64,000 nucleotides of DNA from Plantago major (GCA_026545765.1 CM048840.1:26292765-26356764), one strand, 5' to 3'; numbered from the stretch's first letter, positions 42,389-54,834 are shown. Made by a program: numbers and translations. The notes: generated by a model from the sequence alone, not told the origin.

Positions 42389-44264
42389 TGTCCAGATATC
42401 GGAAGGATGTTTTTTGATTTGGAGATCTCCTGCGAGCTGCTGAGGTTCGCTCTTGGTTCATCCCCTCCAGTGATTTTCGTTCTGATGTTGTCCGAACTGG
42501 GGTTTCTGGGAACATCACCAAGTAGAAACATTTGGTTGACCCGAGTTTCCCCCTCTGACAAAGGGAGGGGACGATTGATGAACTGGGCTTCCTCGAGGTT
42601 TTCTGGGTTGAACATTGGCGGGACTGGATTTCGGATTATATGCTTGGTGATTAAGCACTCGAACACTTGCTTGTCAGGGACTTTCTCCGAATCCTTCTCT
42701 GGATAGTCCGCTAAAAAGTCGGCGAGGACCTGAGCCTTTTTGGCTGACGGAGCCTGGTAGAAAATGTCGTATTCGCTTAGCTCGATCCCCCACTTAGAGA
42801 GTCGTCCTGATTGTTCGGGCTTTCCTAGGACCTGTTTCAAAGGTTCCGCAGTTAGTACCACTATTTTGTGAGACTTAAAGTAAGGTTTTAACCGTCTGGC
42901 AGTGTAAACCAAAGCGTATGCGAGTTTCTCGATCTTCACGTATCTTGTCTCCGCCCCAGCAAGGGCTTTGCTAAGATAGTAGATCGGCAAATGCTCGTTA
43001 GCTTGATTCCGTACTAACACGGAGCTCATTGCCTCTTCCGTGATTTCTAGGTAGAGGTAGAGCAGTTCTCCTTCGACGGGTTTGGAGGGCAGTGGAGAGG
43101 AATGGAGGTACCCTTTCAGTTTCTCGAAAGCCTCAGAACATTCCGCGGTCCACACAAAGTTCTCTCCTTTCCGGAGGATTTTGAAGAACGGAAGATTCTT
43201 TTCTGCTGATCGGGAAATGAAACGACTTAAGGACATCAGACGTCCAATAAGCTGTTGTACCTCGTTGAGATTCTTCGGATGGGGCAGATCCAGGATTGCT
43301 TTGATCTTCTCGGGGTTTGCACTTATCCCTCTTTCTGTGACCATGTATCCCAGAAACTTTCCTCCCTTCACCCCGAACGTACACTTTTCGGGATTCAACT
43401 TCATCCCATACTTCCGCAGAATGGAAAAGCAATTGTTGAGATGCTCAATATGCTCTTCTTCAGTCTTACTTTTAACAAGCATGTCGTCTACGTAGACTTC
43501 CATAGTCTTGCCCAACTCCTCCTTGAACATTTTATTCACCAATCGCTGGTATGTAGCTCCCGCGTTCTTCAATCCGAATGGCATCACCTTGAAACAGTAT
43601 ACTCCTCCTGCCGCGAAGAAGGCTGTTTTCTTGATGTCTTCCTTGGCCATCCGGATTTGATAGAAGCCCTGGTATGCGTCCATGAAGCTTAGGAGCGCAC
43701 ATCCCGCGGTAGAATCTACCAACTGGTCTATGCGAGGTAGGGGATAAGGATCCTTTGGGCAAAACTTGTTGAGCCTTGTGAAGTCATTGCACATCCTCCA
43801 CTTTCCTGGGGCCTTCTCGACGAGTACCACATTACGGACCCAGTCCGAGTATCTAACTTCTTCAATGTGCCCAGCTTTCAAGAGTCGGTCAACTTCCGCA
43901 GATATAATTGCATCCTTGACCGGGCCAAAGTCTTTCCTCTTCGGGATATATACGATCGAGGATCCATGTACAGACGGTGAACAGTGATTCTCGGATCTAT
44001 TCCCTTCAAATCATCAGTACTCCAAGCAAATACATCCCTGTTGTCTCGGAGACAAGCAATAAGTTTCATCTCCACTTCTGTGCTCATCTCTGTTCCGATT
44101 CTTGTCCTCTTATCCGGGCTTCCAACAACAATCTCGATTTCCTTGAGAGTTTCGTGAAGCTCGATCCGTGCAGTCCTGTGGAATTTCTCCTTCGGGCTTC
44201 CTACCCCTATCTGCGGATTCTCCTGTTTGGGCGGGAGAACAACTCTCGGATCGGAGGTCATCAC
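42292..44264 (-). pseudogene. reverse transcriptase and RNase H of Tat element B (broken)
   Basis: The N-terminal linker is readable at 44264-43878 up to a frameshift near 43950. The polymerase then runs from 43881: KWRMCNDFTRLNKFCPKDPY, LLSFMDAYQGFYQIRM, FKVMPFGLKNAGATYQRLVN and the catalytic VYVDDMLVKS. The first RNase H follows (PIYYLSKALAGAETRY, LSKWGIELSEYDI) with weakened acidic sites, as is usual when the second RNase H has taken over. About 500 codons are open in one frame. Confidence 0.88.
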
Positions 44265-44366
44265 ATTGCAAACGGGCGTATGCCCTTCTCGTGGACATAA
44301 TGTAACACTCCCAAGCTTCTGGATATTTCCTACCTCTTCTCCTACTCAAGGAGTTGGAAATTTCAT

Positions 44367-45010
44367 TCATTGTAAGGTGGATGAAATAGCACGGAATTGA
44401 TTGAGTCCTGGCCCAAAGATGGCGTTATAGTCGAAGGTCCGATCAACCACGACAAATCGGACCGATTGCGTTACCCTGGCCGGGAAGGTTCCGAGTGAAA
44501 CGTGTAACGTAACACTTCCTAGTGGTCGCACAGTTCCCCCTCCAAACCCCAGTATTGAGGTGTGAACTCTATCGTAGCGGATTATTCCCAACTCCATCTG
44601 ATCTAGCGTCTTCTTAGAGATGATATTCGAAGAACTCCCGGTATCCACTAGAATTTTGTTCACTCGATAAGTCGCGATGGTCAATGAAACCACAAGAGGA
44701 ACGTCCGCGTCGTCAATCTCCTCGCCTCCTGCCGTAGGAGGGGGGATTTCGCTATCATCGAAAGATATTGCATTTGTTCCTCGAATTGCGGGGGCACCGT
44801 ACGCCCTGTCATTGTTCCGGAGGTTTTGGGCGGTCCGCTCCCATACATTCCTGCTATCACCTCCAGAGGGTCCACCTGCGATAGTGTTGATCACTCCGCT
44901 GTACGGAAGGTTCTCCATTTCCGCCTCACCGCCATATCCGTACGGATGTCCTCCTCACAGGCGGATAGCCCATCTTGCGGAGGTGGCAAAGATAGTGGGC
45001 GGCGGTGACG
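44367..45010 (-). pseudogene. aspartic protease of Tat element B (broken)
   Basis: Retropepsin-like protease with the active site ILVDTGSSSNIIS at about 44605-44665 and GFGGGTVRPLG and VRFVVVDRTFDYNAIFG downstream. After AIFG a base is lost relative to element C (AIFGRPGLNQFRAISS), ending the frame. Upstream linker frames (about 45010-44920) are disrupted. Confidence 0.82.
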
Positions 45011-46800
45011 TTATCCTCCCTTCTTCACTCCGGCCCTATCGTTTCGGAGGGCTCGTCCGCATATATGTGCTCCTTCAACTTGCCTTTTCTCACCAAGGTT
45101 TCGACCTCTGCTTTTTAATCGACACGATTGCCAGCTCATGGCCTCTGCTCTTGTGAAATTTGCAATATCCCTTCGCGTTTCTATTTCTCCGATTATGGGA
45201 TGGCTTTGGCCATTGGACGTCCAACTTCTTCTCAACAATAGTGGCCAAGATGTCGGATCTCGGCTTATTGAGGCGCGTGTAGTCCGCGAATCTCTTGGGT
45301 GGACTCCTCTCCCTGTAAATGCCTTTGTCTTTGTGATCTTTCTTCGGATCAAACTTCCCCTAGCGTTGCTCTTGTTTTTGCGGTTCCTTTCCTTTCCTCG
45401 ATCCTGCTCGGACTGGTACATTCCTTCGGTATTCTTCTCCGTACATCACCTCCTCACAGATGTCATCCAAGTGCTTTTCGCTCCTCACTTCGACCGAGAG
45501 CTTCCTCCGCAGCTCGGAGTTGTAAGTATTAGCATACAGGTGACGGACCCGTTCCTTAATACTATGGGGCTCAACCCGGAGTACTTCCGTATTGAAGCGA
45601 TCTAGGAAAGTTCGAAGATCTTCCTGCTCCCTTTGGATGACTTCAGCCAGGTGCTCGACAGTACGTTTTCTTCTTTTTGATTTTCCGAATCGTGCCAAGA
45701 ACTTTGAAGACAGATCTGCATACGACCTTATTGACTTGTTCGGCAAAGCGGTGTACCAATCCATAGCTGTGCCGAAGAGGGTGGAGGAGAACGTAAGGGC
45801 TTTAGTATTGTCACTCAGCCCCTTGGAATCCATCTTGCTGTTGTAACTTGTCAGGTGACCCACGGGACAAGTATCCCCGTAGTAGTATTCCAAGTTCGGA
45901 ATCACTTGATCCGAGTTTCTATTTCTTTCCTTCTCCCTCATGATATCATCATAGAGAGGATTCGGCGCACTTGTAGTGATCTGCTTATGGTCCTTTACCA
46001 GGCGTCCGAGGTTCAGGATTTGGGTTTCTAAAGCTTTTTGCTGGGCGTATATTTCATCCGTCATTATGACCTCTCTCCGTCTGGATGGATCATGACATCA
46101 TGGGAGTTCGTCTAGCCGGACGACTGGAATGGTTTCTGTACATGATCTCTGTCCCTCATGGGAGCTTGTCGCGGAACTCCTGGCTGCCTGTTACCTCCTT
46201 CTTGGTATTCTCTTCCCTCACCCCGGACTTGTGAAGTAGAGGTTCGTCGTTCTAGAAGGTTTCGCAAATCCTGGGAGGGCATCGATCCTCTCTCTCTCTT
46301 GATGATGGATCTTTCTTTTTTTTGACAAGCTTTCGCTTGCTCACCCGCTAACCCAATGGGCGAGCGGGCTTTTGTGGGCATGGGGCATTGTACCCCCCAT
46401 CCTTGGATAATCGAGCAACCTATCAATCAACGGAGTTTCTTTAGTCGAGGTCGCGGCGTTCGCGAGCGATCATCATCGCACATCGGCTCATGTCTGTGAC
46501 GGGTGGGCTTTGAGCCTTTGGGAGGGAGAAGCTCGTGCTACCCCATCCCATCCTCCGTGGGAGCACGACGACGCGAGGGGGCCTCCCTCTCCTCTCTCTT
46601 CTCTCTCTCTTTTCGCTCATCATCCCTCAATCTCCTTCAATCCTCCCAACCCATGGCCCTTCGTCCCGGGTGGGTGGACGTCCTCGTTTGGGCGTGGTGG
46701 TGTTCCCAGCCAATGGTGGTCAGTTCGGACTGTTCGTCTTGTTCTAGCCATCAACACAACACAAAGATCCTTTTTTGTAAAGTTTCCCACAGACGGCGCC
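45011..46800 (-). pseudogene. gag of Tat element B (broken)
   Basis: The N-terminal segment beginning MARTRRTVRTDHH right after the primer site is short and shifted compared with element C; part of the 46100-46790 region has diverged. The capsid core is open at 46064-45360 (MTDEIYAQQKALETQ, LTSYNSKMDSKGLSDN, AMDWYTALPNKSIRSYADLS, RVRHLYANTYNSELRRKLS). The C-terminal part with the zinc-finger-like NAKGYCKFHKSRGHE is at about 45100-45160 in a shifted frame. Confidence 0.8.
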
Positions 46801-46803
46801 AAA
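46786..46803 (-). other. primer binding site of Tat element B
   Basis: On the minus strand TTTGGCGCCGTCTGTGGG adjoins the LTR end. Confidence 0.75.
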
Positions 46804-46804
46804 A

Positions 46805-47659
46805 TTTTGAGGGGTAAACCTCGAACACCAACACTACTACTGCAAGTAACCTAATCTAAGCTCCACCTCCAACTTGAAGTCCGAGAAAAGGCTTGTCCGA
46901 GAAAGAGCACCTTAAAGGACTAAGTTGGGGGGGGGGTTAGAATGGGTTACCCGGATTTTTGCGAATGCAAAGGAGAGATGATAGCTCTCAATGCAATAGT
47001 AATGGGAAAGGTATTATGGATCTCACTTATCACTTATCACTTGAATCTCCCTTTGAATGTCCCCTCCTTCTTTTTTTTAAGGTCTTGGACCTTGTGCTAT
47101 ATTTATTGTTATCATGTACTTATGAAGAGGTTCATAAGATGATGCCAAGTGTATGATTCAGATATGGACACCAATGCTACCTTTGGCCCATGGCCCATTA
47201 GTGAATAGTAATCCAATACTAATTAATGGGCCGGGAGGGTAGTTTGGTCCTTTCCCTCTGAGAGTACTGTTCCACATGTTGGGTCCGTGTTAGTCCCTCG
47301 GACAGACCTGTCTGCTTGGTTGATCTGCCCTTGGGTGACTCTGGATGTCCGAGCTGAGTCTCACCAAGTATCTCGATGGTTACATTATATCGTTTGGTCT
47401 TAAAGTAATGGTGGCGCCCAAGATTCTCTCGTGCGGTCCGTTAGGCATCTCTCAGATCGACATGGTCAGGTTTGGAAGTTCTTTCCTTAGCCAGCTCGGA
47501 CTAGCTGTGGAGATATAGTGACTTCAGCGTACTGGTCGATTCACTTTGGTCGGACCATGTGAGGTCGGACCAGTACTGAATTGGCTAGTTAAGCCGTGAT
47601 GCGCTTTAGGACACGCTCTATGACGCCCTTAAGGGATTGGACACATTTCCGTATCAACA
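46805..47659 (-). repeat. 5' LTR of Tat element B
   Basis: 855 bp, partner of 33561-34435. The terminal CA at its primer-site end has decayed: the plus strand reads TTTTGAGG instead of TGTTGAGG. It lacks about 20 bp near 46960 (TTTTTGCGAATGC replaces a longer stretch). Confidence 0.9.
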
Positions 47660-47747
47660 TGTGACACATCCAACTATGCGATTTTATGTCGAAATTGTGT
47701 GATTTTAGACATATATTATACTTCATTTGCGATTTTGTGTCACAGTC
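47660..47747. repeat. small inverted-repeat element interrupted by Tat B
   Basis: Joining the flanks of Tat B gives GACTGTGACACA (33553-33560 plus 47665-47668), an exact inverted partner of TGTGTCACAGTC at 47736-47747. The roughly 90-bp interval between them is A/T-rich. It resembles a tiny MITE or a simple palindrome used as the insertion target. Confidence 0.4.
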
Positions 47748-48190
47748 TCCAAATCGACGTTTACTGTTTCTGATTAGAATGTTTGGGGATGATGATGGAT
47801 AATTAGGATTAGAATGTTTTTGACTCTTTATTTTCTAGTCACCAACGACTATTTCTCTTTTAATTATGTTTTTTCAATTTATTTTATCTTTTAATTTAAT
47901 GTCTTGTAGTATTTTATAATTCGTTTTTATTTTAATTTTTTTTTTAATTTTGGAATTTATTTTAGCTTTTTTTTCCGAATATGACATGTCAGGTGATGTA
48001 TTATTCAAACTGGTGTTTAAATGGTTGACCAAGTTGGCACATCAGCAGTCAACTTGGTTGATGGGCGATTTTACGTCAAAAGGACCATTCCAGCCATAAA
48101 TTTCAAACAAAGGAACTAAATTTGCCGGGGCAGGCAAACGTTGTGTTGCGCGTGCCATACCCCCAAACTTTAGGACCAAAATTGTCTTTT
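47748..48190. other. spacer, A/T-rich
   Basis: No gene. The right end (about 48125-48185, GGCAAACGTTGTGTTGCGCG...CCCCCAAACTTTAGGACC) is an inverted match to 28265-28345, so both belong to a dispersed repeat. Confidence 0.35.
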
Positions 48191-48195
48191 TCCCA

Positions 48196-49078
48196 TTGGA
48201 GAAGTGTCAGGTTCCGGATGGATTCAACTTTCTCGTCTTTCGGAGCTTTTGGGAAGTTCGTAAAGAGAACTCCAAGTCTCTTTTTGAAGACTTCTATTCA
48301 AATTCGAGGATAGTACAAGGCTTGAATTCTGCGTTTATTATGCTTATTCCCAAAATTTTGAATCCCACAAGTATCGAAGAGTATAGACCTATCTCACTCA
48401 TTGGTGGGATTTATAAGGTAATTGTGAAGGTTATTTCTAACCGACTTTCAAAAGTCTTGAATGGAGTGATTGCTTTGAACCAATCGGCGTTTATCGGTAG
48501 TAGAAATATTCTTTATGGAGTAGTAGTGGCAAATGAGATATGATAGTGGATGAGGCTAAGAAGCAAAAGAAAAGGATTATCATCTTTAAGATCGACTTTG
48601 AGAAGGCTTACGATTCGGTAAGTTGGAATTTTTTATTGGCAATGATGAGATTGTTGGTTTTGGGGAGAGATGGTTAGATGGATAATGGAATGTGTCACAA
48701 TGGCAGAGGCCTCGGTTCTTACAAAATTGGAGTCCTTCAAAACCATTCAAGTTTGAAAGAGGATTAAGGCAATGTGGTATGTTGTCACCTTTCCTCTACC
48801 TCATAGTGACGGAAGGTTTGAGTAGATTGATGGGAAAAGCTTGTAACTCCGAGTTGTTCGAATGTTTGAAAGTGGGAAAAGATGAGATTGAGGCGTCCCA
48901 TTTACAATATGCAGATGATTCTATAAAGTGTGTTTTAAGATGCTTTGAATTGTTCTCGGGGTTGAAGATCAATTTTCAAAAAAGTTTTTTGGTCCACAAA
49001 AAAGGTAAAGTACATCTCGCAACTCATGATGTTGATCCATTCCTGAACAATCTCTTGCCAATTAATCTCTGCCCTTGA
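48196..49078 (+). pseudogene. LINE reverse transcriptase fragment
   Basis: Non-LTR polymerase remnant different from the L1 at 29361. It reads PDGFNFLVFRSFWEVRK, SAFIMLIPKILNPTSIEEYR, LNQSAFIGSRNILYGVVVAN, then a stop near 48541 and several shifts (IFKIDFEKAYDSVSWNF in another frame near 48590). It continues FKFERGLRQCGMLSPFLY and LQYADDS, the catalytic block. No endonuclease, poly(A) tail or target duplication is seen. Confidence 0.8.
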
Positions 49079-49241
49079 TCGTTAATTTACCTGAATGGTT
49101 ATGCTGCTGGTGCAAGTTCATAGGGAAAAATATTTATTTCTAACAACCAAGAACACTCCAAATAGTATTATATTCATCCTTCCACCAAACAGACAATATC
49201 CGAAAATTTGTTCCAAGTAAAAGATCAATTTTTATTACCAT

Positions 49242-50147
49242 TGTTGAGGGGTAAAACCTCGAAGACTAACTAACTAAACTATTACAAGAAACCTCGTCTA
49301 AGGCCCGCCTCTGACTTGAAGTCAGATGTAGTACCCGTCCGAGCTAGGATACTTGAAAGGACTAAGTCGGGGGGGGGGGGGGGGGCTAGAATGAGTTACC
49401 CGGATTGCCGATGTCAATCCGGTAAGAGACTTTACTCAAGAGAGAGTTGGAAGCTCTCAATGTAATAGTTATGAGGAATTATGACTTAGGAATCGACTTA
49501 GGGATTCTCACATACCTTAAGGTCTTGGACCTTGTGCTATACTTATAGTTATTGTATCTTATGAGATTGCCCATAAGATGATGCCAAGTGTATGCTTCAG
49601 ATCTGGACACCAATGCTACCTTTGGCCCATGGCCCATTAGTGAACAGTAATCCAATACTAATCAATGGGCCTGGGAGGGTAGTTTGGACCTTTCCCTCTG
49701 AGAGTACTGTTCCGCATGTTGGGTCCATGTAAGTTCCTCAGACAGATCTGTATGCTTGGTTGATCTGGCCTTAGGCAACTCAAGGTGTCCGCACCTAAAG
49801 TTCCACGGAAGTATCTCATTGGTTCTGTTATATACGTTTGGTCTTACTATGATGGTGGTGTCCGAGATTCTCTCGTCCGGTCCGTTTAGCCTCTTAGGAC
49901 TGACAGTTTGTGGTACTTGGAAGGACCATGTGACCTTTTGTCAGGTTCGGAAGTCATCCATCTAGCTTGGTCGGACCTAGCTGAAATGGCATGCTGACTT
50001 GTAAATACTAGTTGACCTGAGATGGTTTCCTTTATGTCGGACCATTCAAAGGTCGGACTAGCAATGAATAGGCTATCTCAGCCTTGATGCGCTTTAGGAC
50101 ACGCTCTATGGCGCCCTTAATGGATTGGACACATGTCCGTATCAACA
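49242..50147 (-). repeat. 3' LTR of Tat element C
   Basis: 906 bp, TGTTGATACGGACATGTG at its minus-strand start (50147) and CCTCAACA at 49242. Long G run on plus near 49369-49386. A polypurine tract (AAACTAGGGGGACATA on minus) follows at 50148-50163. Confidence 0.9.
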
Positions 50148-50163
50148 TATGTCCCCCTAGTTT
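50148..50163 (-). other. polypurine tract of Tat element C
   Basis: On the minus strand AAACTAGGGGGACATA precedes the LTR; one A interrupts the G run compared with element B. Confidence 0.75.
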
Positions 50164-50564
50164 CCAAGTATTTTAGTAGAAGATAGTTGGTAACTGTGAA
50201 AAGAACAAGTGTGTTGTGGAGCGTGTCCGAATCGTTAACTGAAAACGAAAAAATCCTTTTTGTTGGGATCCTTTGTCCGTGTTCTTAGGAATTCAATATA
50301 TCTCTCTCTCCCCCCCCCTTTTCCTTCTACAGTCCGAGTTATGTAATAGCTCGGACTGTAGATGGAAAAGGTATTTGTATCCGAGATATATAGATCCGAG
50401 TACGGTTAGGATCTGAGGAAGTCCGCTGTGGAAGAGTGTAACGGAAGCTATCCATTGGACCGATTATGTGAAATGGTCCTCCTGGGCCGCTGATCCGTAA
50501 ATCAAAGAGGCCCAATGAGTTGCCTGTCCGGCCCACGGGGAAAGATCCCGGGTAAAGCGATGCG

Positions 50565-50763
50565 ACCGTTGGATTGGAAAGATATCAACGGTTGGGATTT
50601 TAAACCCAATTGATGTGACGCATCTGTTTGAGCATTAAATGCGATGCACTGTTAGCTATCCACTTGCGAACCGGCACAACCGTTGGATTGAAAAAGATCA
50701 ACGGCTGGGGTTCGAATCCAGGTGATGTGACTCTTGGCTTTCCCCAAATTGCCCTTATAAATA
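50565..50763 (+). promoter_or_regulatory. antisense unit 1 promoter, element C
   Basis: Two copies of the roughly 110-bp repeat with ACCGTTG...CAACGG (50565-50592 and 50679-50704) precede TATAAATA at 50756-50763. Element B has three copies. A probable 5'-UTR intron spans 50958-51469 (GTAAGT to CCCTAG), ending one base before the ATG at 51471. Confidence 0.6.
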
Positions 50764-51470
50764 GTCAGCCCATTAGTCACTTTCACACTTTTAGCCACAT
50801 CGAAACTCAGAGCGACTATAAAGCAATCCGAGCAATCAAAGATCAGTCCGAGCAACGGAAACTCGCAAAATCTTGGAATTTCCACCTCAGATTCGTACCC
50901 TTGGAGAGTTAGCAAGGCTTCGTCGTCCGTTCAAGCTTATCAAGTCAACTTTGTCAAGTAAGTACGCCTCAATTCCTCCTAAGGTTTTTCATTTTCGCGA
51001 TATGCTTGCTGCATGCTCGTATGTGTTTGCCCTGCTTGAATACCTAATTGTTAATTCTGTGGTTGCGAATGTTGCTAGTTATAGGCTTTAGCAGCGTACT
51101 TAGTTGGAATATTTCTTCTTTGTACTGTAGCGTGCTAATTTCCTTTACCGGTAGCCAGTTGATTCGTCTCGTATGTTATGCCCACTGTAACCGAAACTTG
51201 ATTATGCATGCTTATTTGGTGATGTGTTGGTGCCGATTGGCACACAGTCTTTCGTAAATTGTCCCTGTTAACGTGCCGGGTAGGGTAGACAATAGTGCCG
51301 ATGGCACGTCTCTGTGTGCCATGGTTAGTGCCCATAGTGTTAAGACTATACTTCATGCAGAAAATCTGGTAAAGTAGAACTTCATCGGATCGCTTGACTT
51401 AATAAGAAATCTAAATGAACTCTCGGATAATCACAACTATCGTTTCTGACTCATTTCCTTCTGCCCTAGG

Positions 51471-54305
51471 ATGTCCGGAAGCGATAGTCAGAACCAACAC
51501 GAGTCTCAAGGTTACAATGATGGAGTAAACTCGGTGACTGAGTCCGTGGACTTAACCATGTCCGTAGGAGATTTTCTGGTCATGGACCTTATGTCCTCTA
51601 GGGACTCTGACGCTGGACAAAGAGTCCGTGGTGCTGCAGAAACTCAGCCTGACGTAGCAGTGGGCCAGGGAGATGTTGCTAGGACTAGGTCACTAGTCCA
51701 ATCTCGAACTATTGGTGGTGTTGGAACGTCAGTTGATTCGAATGAACCTCAGATTGAGCGGGAAGGCGACAGTGGTCGGGAGGCCGACGAAGTGGAAATG
51801 TTCGAGGCTGGGGAAGAGGACCGTGTTGTGGCGGAAACAGGTCCGTCCAACCTAGCACGTCCGGGAGACCCGAAGGTGGCGAGGAGGAGGAGGAAGATGG
51901 TGAAGAAGAAGAAGATGATGAGGAGGAGGAAGGAGAGGAAGGTTCTCCAGTCGCTCGCCCGCGGAGATGCACTGGTCGTCGGATTGCATTACATCCTGCT
52001 GCGTCCGCTCAATACAATCTTCCGTTAGTAGAGGGACATGGTGCAAAGGCCGCTAGAATCAAATTCTCTCGTCCTGCATCCGCCGTTGTGATAGCGGATG
52101 AATTTGGAGAGTTAAATACGGACGGGCTTCTCCCTACCTGTCCGTCGAAGGTTAAGGCAGAGGACATTCCAGAGTGGAGGCGGAAGTGGGAGATTCCTGA
52201 GTCTGTTGAAATCATGGTGCCCGAGCTCGGACATGCATTTTACAATCCGCCCGCCGGGTACATTTGCGTGCATGAGGTAGCTTTCGCCTGTGGATGGAAG
52301 GTCCCTATTGTACCAGAGATAAAGCATATCTTGAACCACATCGGGATCGGTCCGAGTCAGGTTATCCCAAAGTCTTTGGGTAACCTCATTTGCTTCGTCA
52401 TTTTTTGTAAAAAGAAGGGGCAGCCAGTGAATTTCGAGAACTTTAGGCAGCTTTTCCATGTTACCTTTAGTCCGGGCAATCCCCTGTTTTATACTTTTGT
52501 AGCTAGAAAACCCTACAACTTCATTTCCGACTCCATTTCTTCCCTGTGGTCAAAGTGGTGGGATAAGTATATTTTTGTGCGGATGGCCCTGAAACCTGGG
52601 ACGTCCGAGAGGCAGTGAGAACAATGGGGGCTGCCGATAAAGTTCTTAAGGGAAACCATCCCGGATTGGCGCCCCCTTCCAAAGAACGTTGCTCCGTGGG
52701 TGGCGGCGATCCACAAAAAGAATAACCCACCTACTTACCCGTTCCACAGATTGATCTGTCAGCCGCTGCCTTACTTGTGCGGACTGACAGACGCCGTGGA
52801 AGTTGGAGGGAAGACGGACTTCAGTAAGGATTTTTAACTTTAGGATTTGTGCTCTTCTTTCTTTGGAGTGCTCTGTCTTGATCATATATTTCCGCAATTC
52901 TGGTAATCCTTCCTTTATATGTCCGTATCTGACGACTTTATTTTATTGCGCAGCTCACTGGTTCGAGTACATCATGTCGACGCTCCGTGAAAAGAAAAAG
53001 TTGCAGAGGGAACAACAAGCCCTGGAGGTCGCCGCTGGTCAGAGGACCAAAATCATCAACACCTCCGCGGGTCTTCCGATGTCCAATCCAAAAAATGCGG
53101 TGGTGTTTGCTGCAGAGGAAGAAAGGCGGGACAAGGCTGGAGAAGATCCACAGGCCTTGGTGGTGCCCGACAAGGGCAAAGGTCCTGCCACTTGGAGCGC
53201 CACTGCCTCTAAGCCACCCGCACCCCAGCGGGAGGTGTTGATGCGGGACGCCATAACCTCGGGGCGCAAGAGGGGAGCAACTTCAGAGGCTTCCCTTACA
53301 GCTAAGAGGCAGGAACTGTCCGCTGTCCTGCCGGTTGATCAAGCTGCTCTCGATAAGGAGTACGAGCGGGTCCGCGGACTCCCTGAGGTAGAGCGGGTTG
53401 GAGGGCTTGACGAGTTATACCAGCGGGTAAGTAACTTTTCCATGGTTTCCTTGGCTTGTTCTTAGTATAATAGAGATACGACTTATATCCATGCGGACCT
53501 CTTGCAGCTCGCATGTTTCGTCAGGGCCATGCAGTGGAAGGCCGGCGAACGTGCTACTATTGAGGAGGATCTGCACAAGGCCGTAGCCACTTCCGCGGAT
53601 GAGGCGGAGAAGGTGAAGCGGATGGAAATGTAGCTGAAAGAAAATGAAGTGAAGTTCCATAAGATGAAGGCAAGCTGGGAAGAGATCAAGGCGGACTTGG
53701 ACTGGCAGGAGAATTTTGTCAGTAGGTCGATGAAGGCCTTCCTGGATGCAAAGGATATCCTGCTCGGGGGCCTCCAATATGCCCGCCTTAAGGCTGGTCG
53801 TGCCTTCATGAACTCAGATTCTTTCAAGTTTTTCATGGCGGACAAGTCCGATGCCTCCCGCCTAGATGGGTTTGCATCCGCTATCGGTCAGCTGCAGTGA
53901 CTACTTCCGCAGAACTTTGACTGGAAGGCGGAATGGTTGATCCCTTCTGCGGATGCTAATGGTGTGGAGGTCCCTGTGGACAATGTCTCGGACGAACAGC
54001 TGGCCGCGTGCGAGTTTACGGAGCTAGTCACTGAGGAGGGTGAGATCGAGATCCAAAACGACGGACCCTTCCTTCCGAGGTGTGTCCCGGACGCCCTCCG
54101 AAAGGTATGCTTTGTACCTTTCGAGAATTACCGGGCTTTTCCAAAGGACTGGTTCTACCTGCCTTCTCGGGTCGTTGGTCTTGCTGCGGATTTCAACTTG
54201 TTCGAGTTCGCTGAATCCCTTGCCGCGCAAGTCGTCTCCAACACGTCTTCCGCCAATCCGCCTCAAACCGGTGAAGCGGGTCCGAGCCAAGCCGGCCCCC
54301 AGTGA
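51471..54305 (+). pseudogene. antisense ORF 1 of Tat element C, broken
   Basis: Homologue of 35836-38602. The N-terminus is MSGSDSQNQHESQGYNDG; the frame shifts in the acidic run near 51880, resumes for the conserved domain (IADEFGELNTDGLLP, AGYICVHEVAFACGWKVP, HIGIGPSQVIPKSLGN) and hits a TGA at 52616-52618 after LKPGTSERQ. Splice sites are well formed: intron 52824-52953 (GTAAGG to GCGCAG) and intron 53427-53507 (GTAAGT to TTGCAG), both keeping frame. The coiled-coil exon STLREKKKLQREQQALEV follows. A TAG lies near 53631 and another stop near 53899. It ends PQTGEAGPSQAGPQ. The gene-like exon structure in an antisense ORF is notable. Confidence 0.72.
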
Positions 54306-54311
54306 GAAGTC

Positions 54312-54325
54312 CGGGGTATGCCCCG
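54312..54325 (+). promoter_or_regulatory. 3' hairpin after antisense ORF 1 (C)
   Basis: CGGGG-TATG-CCCCG, 6 nt after the stop codon, as in element B. Confidence 0.65.
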
Positions 54326-54729
54326 TGAAAATTCTGTAGTTGTTGAATTTTACTGTTGAATTTGTTATCCTTTGATGGCGCGGAATGTCGCCATGTTCAA
54401 TGCTTTTATTCCTAATTATCCGTGGAGCTATGCTTCCCGTGCTTCCGAATCATTACTTGCTCTCTTCTTCGCTTCCTTTTTATTTGTTGCTCATATGCCG
54501 AGTTATCATAAAATACACATCTCTTAAGAACACGGATCGTTGTTGATGGCGTCTGATGTAGAAATCAAACTATGTCTTTCAGATCCACGAACCGTTCGTT
54601 CTTTGGGATGCGTAATTCTTCTAGACAGAGGAAGGTGAAACAGTGAAATAGTCATTATTGCTGCGTCTTTTCATCTTCCCAGTCGTCGGATGATGGACAC
54701 ATGGTGTGATCGCGAAGATCCATCGCTAC

Positions 54730-54737
54730 TATACATA
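54730..54737 (+). promoter_or_regulatory. TATA-like box of antisense unit 2 (C)
   Basis: TATACATA, one base different from element B, lies 98 bp before the second antisense ATG (54835). Confidence 0.45.
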
Positions 54738-54834
54738 AGACTATGGTAACTCCTCCTTTCTTACTGCTTTACTTTTTACCAATCTTTCCCTGTTTAGCAC
54801 CTTCAAACTTCCAAAAAAGCCGGCGTTCTCCAGG

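Larger units (their letters stand above)
33561..47659 (-). mobile_element. Tat-lineage Ty3/gypsy element B
   Basis: A 14.1-kb element with the 5-bp target-site duplication TGTGA at 33556-33560 and 47660-47664. The sense strand is minus, with the order LTR, primer site, gag, protease, reverse transcriptase, RNase H, a second archaeal-type RNase H, integrase, then about 6.2 kb with plus-strand (antisense) units, polypurine tract and LTR. The second RNase H and antisense region are hallmarks of the Tat (Retand-like) lineage. The sense genes are frameshifted. It is closely related to element C. Confidence 0.93.
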
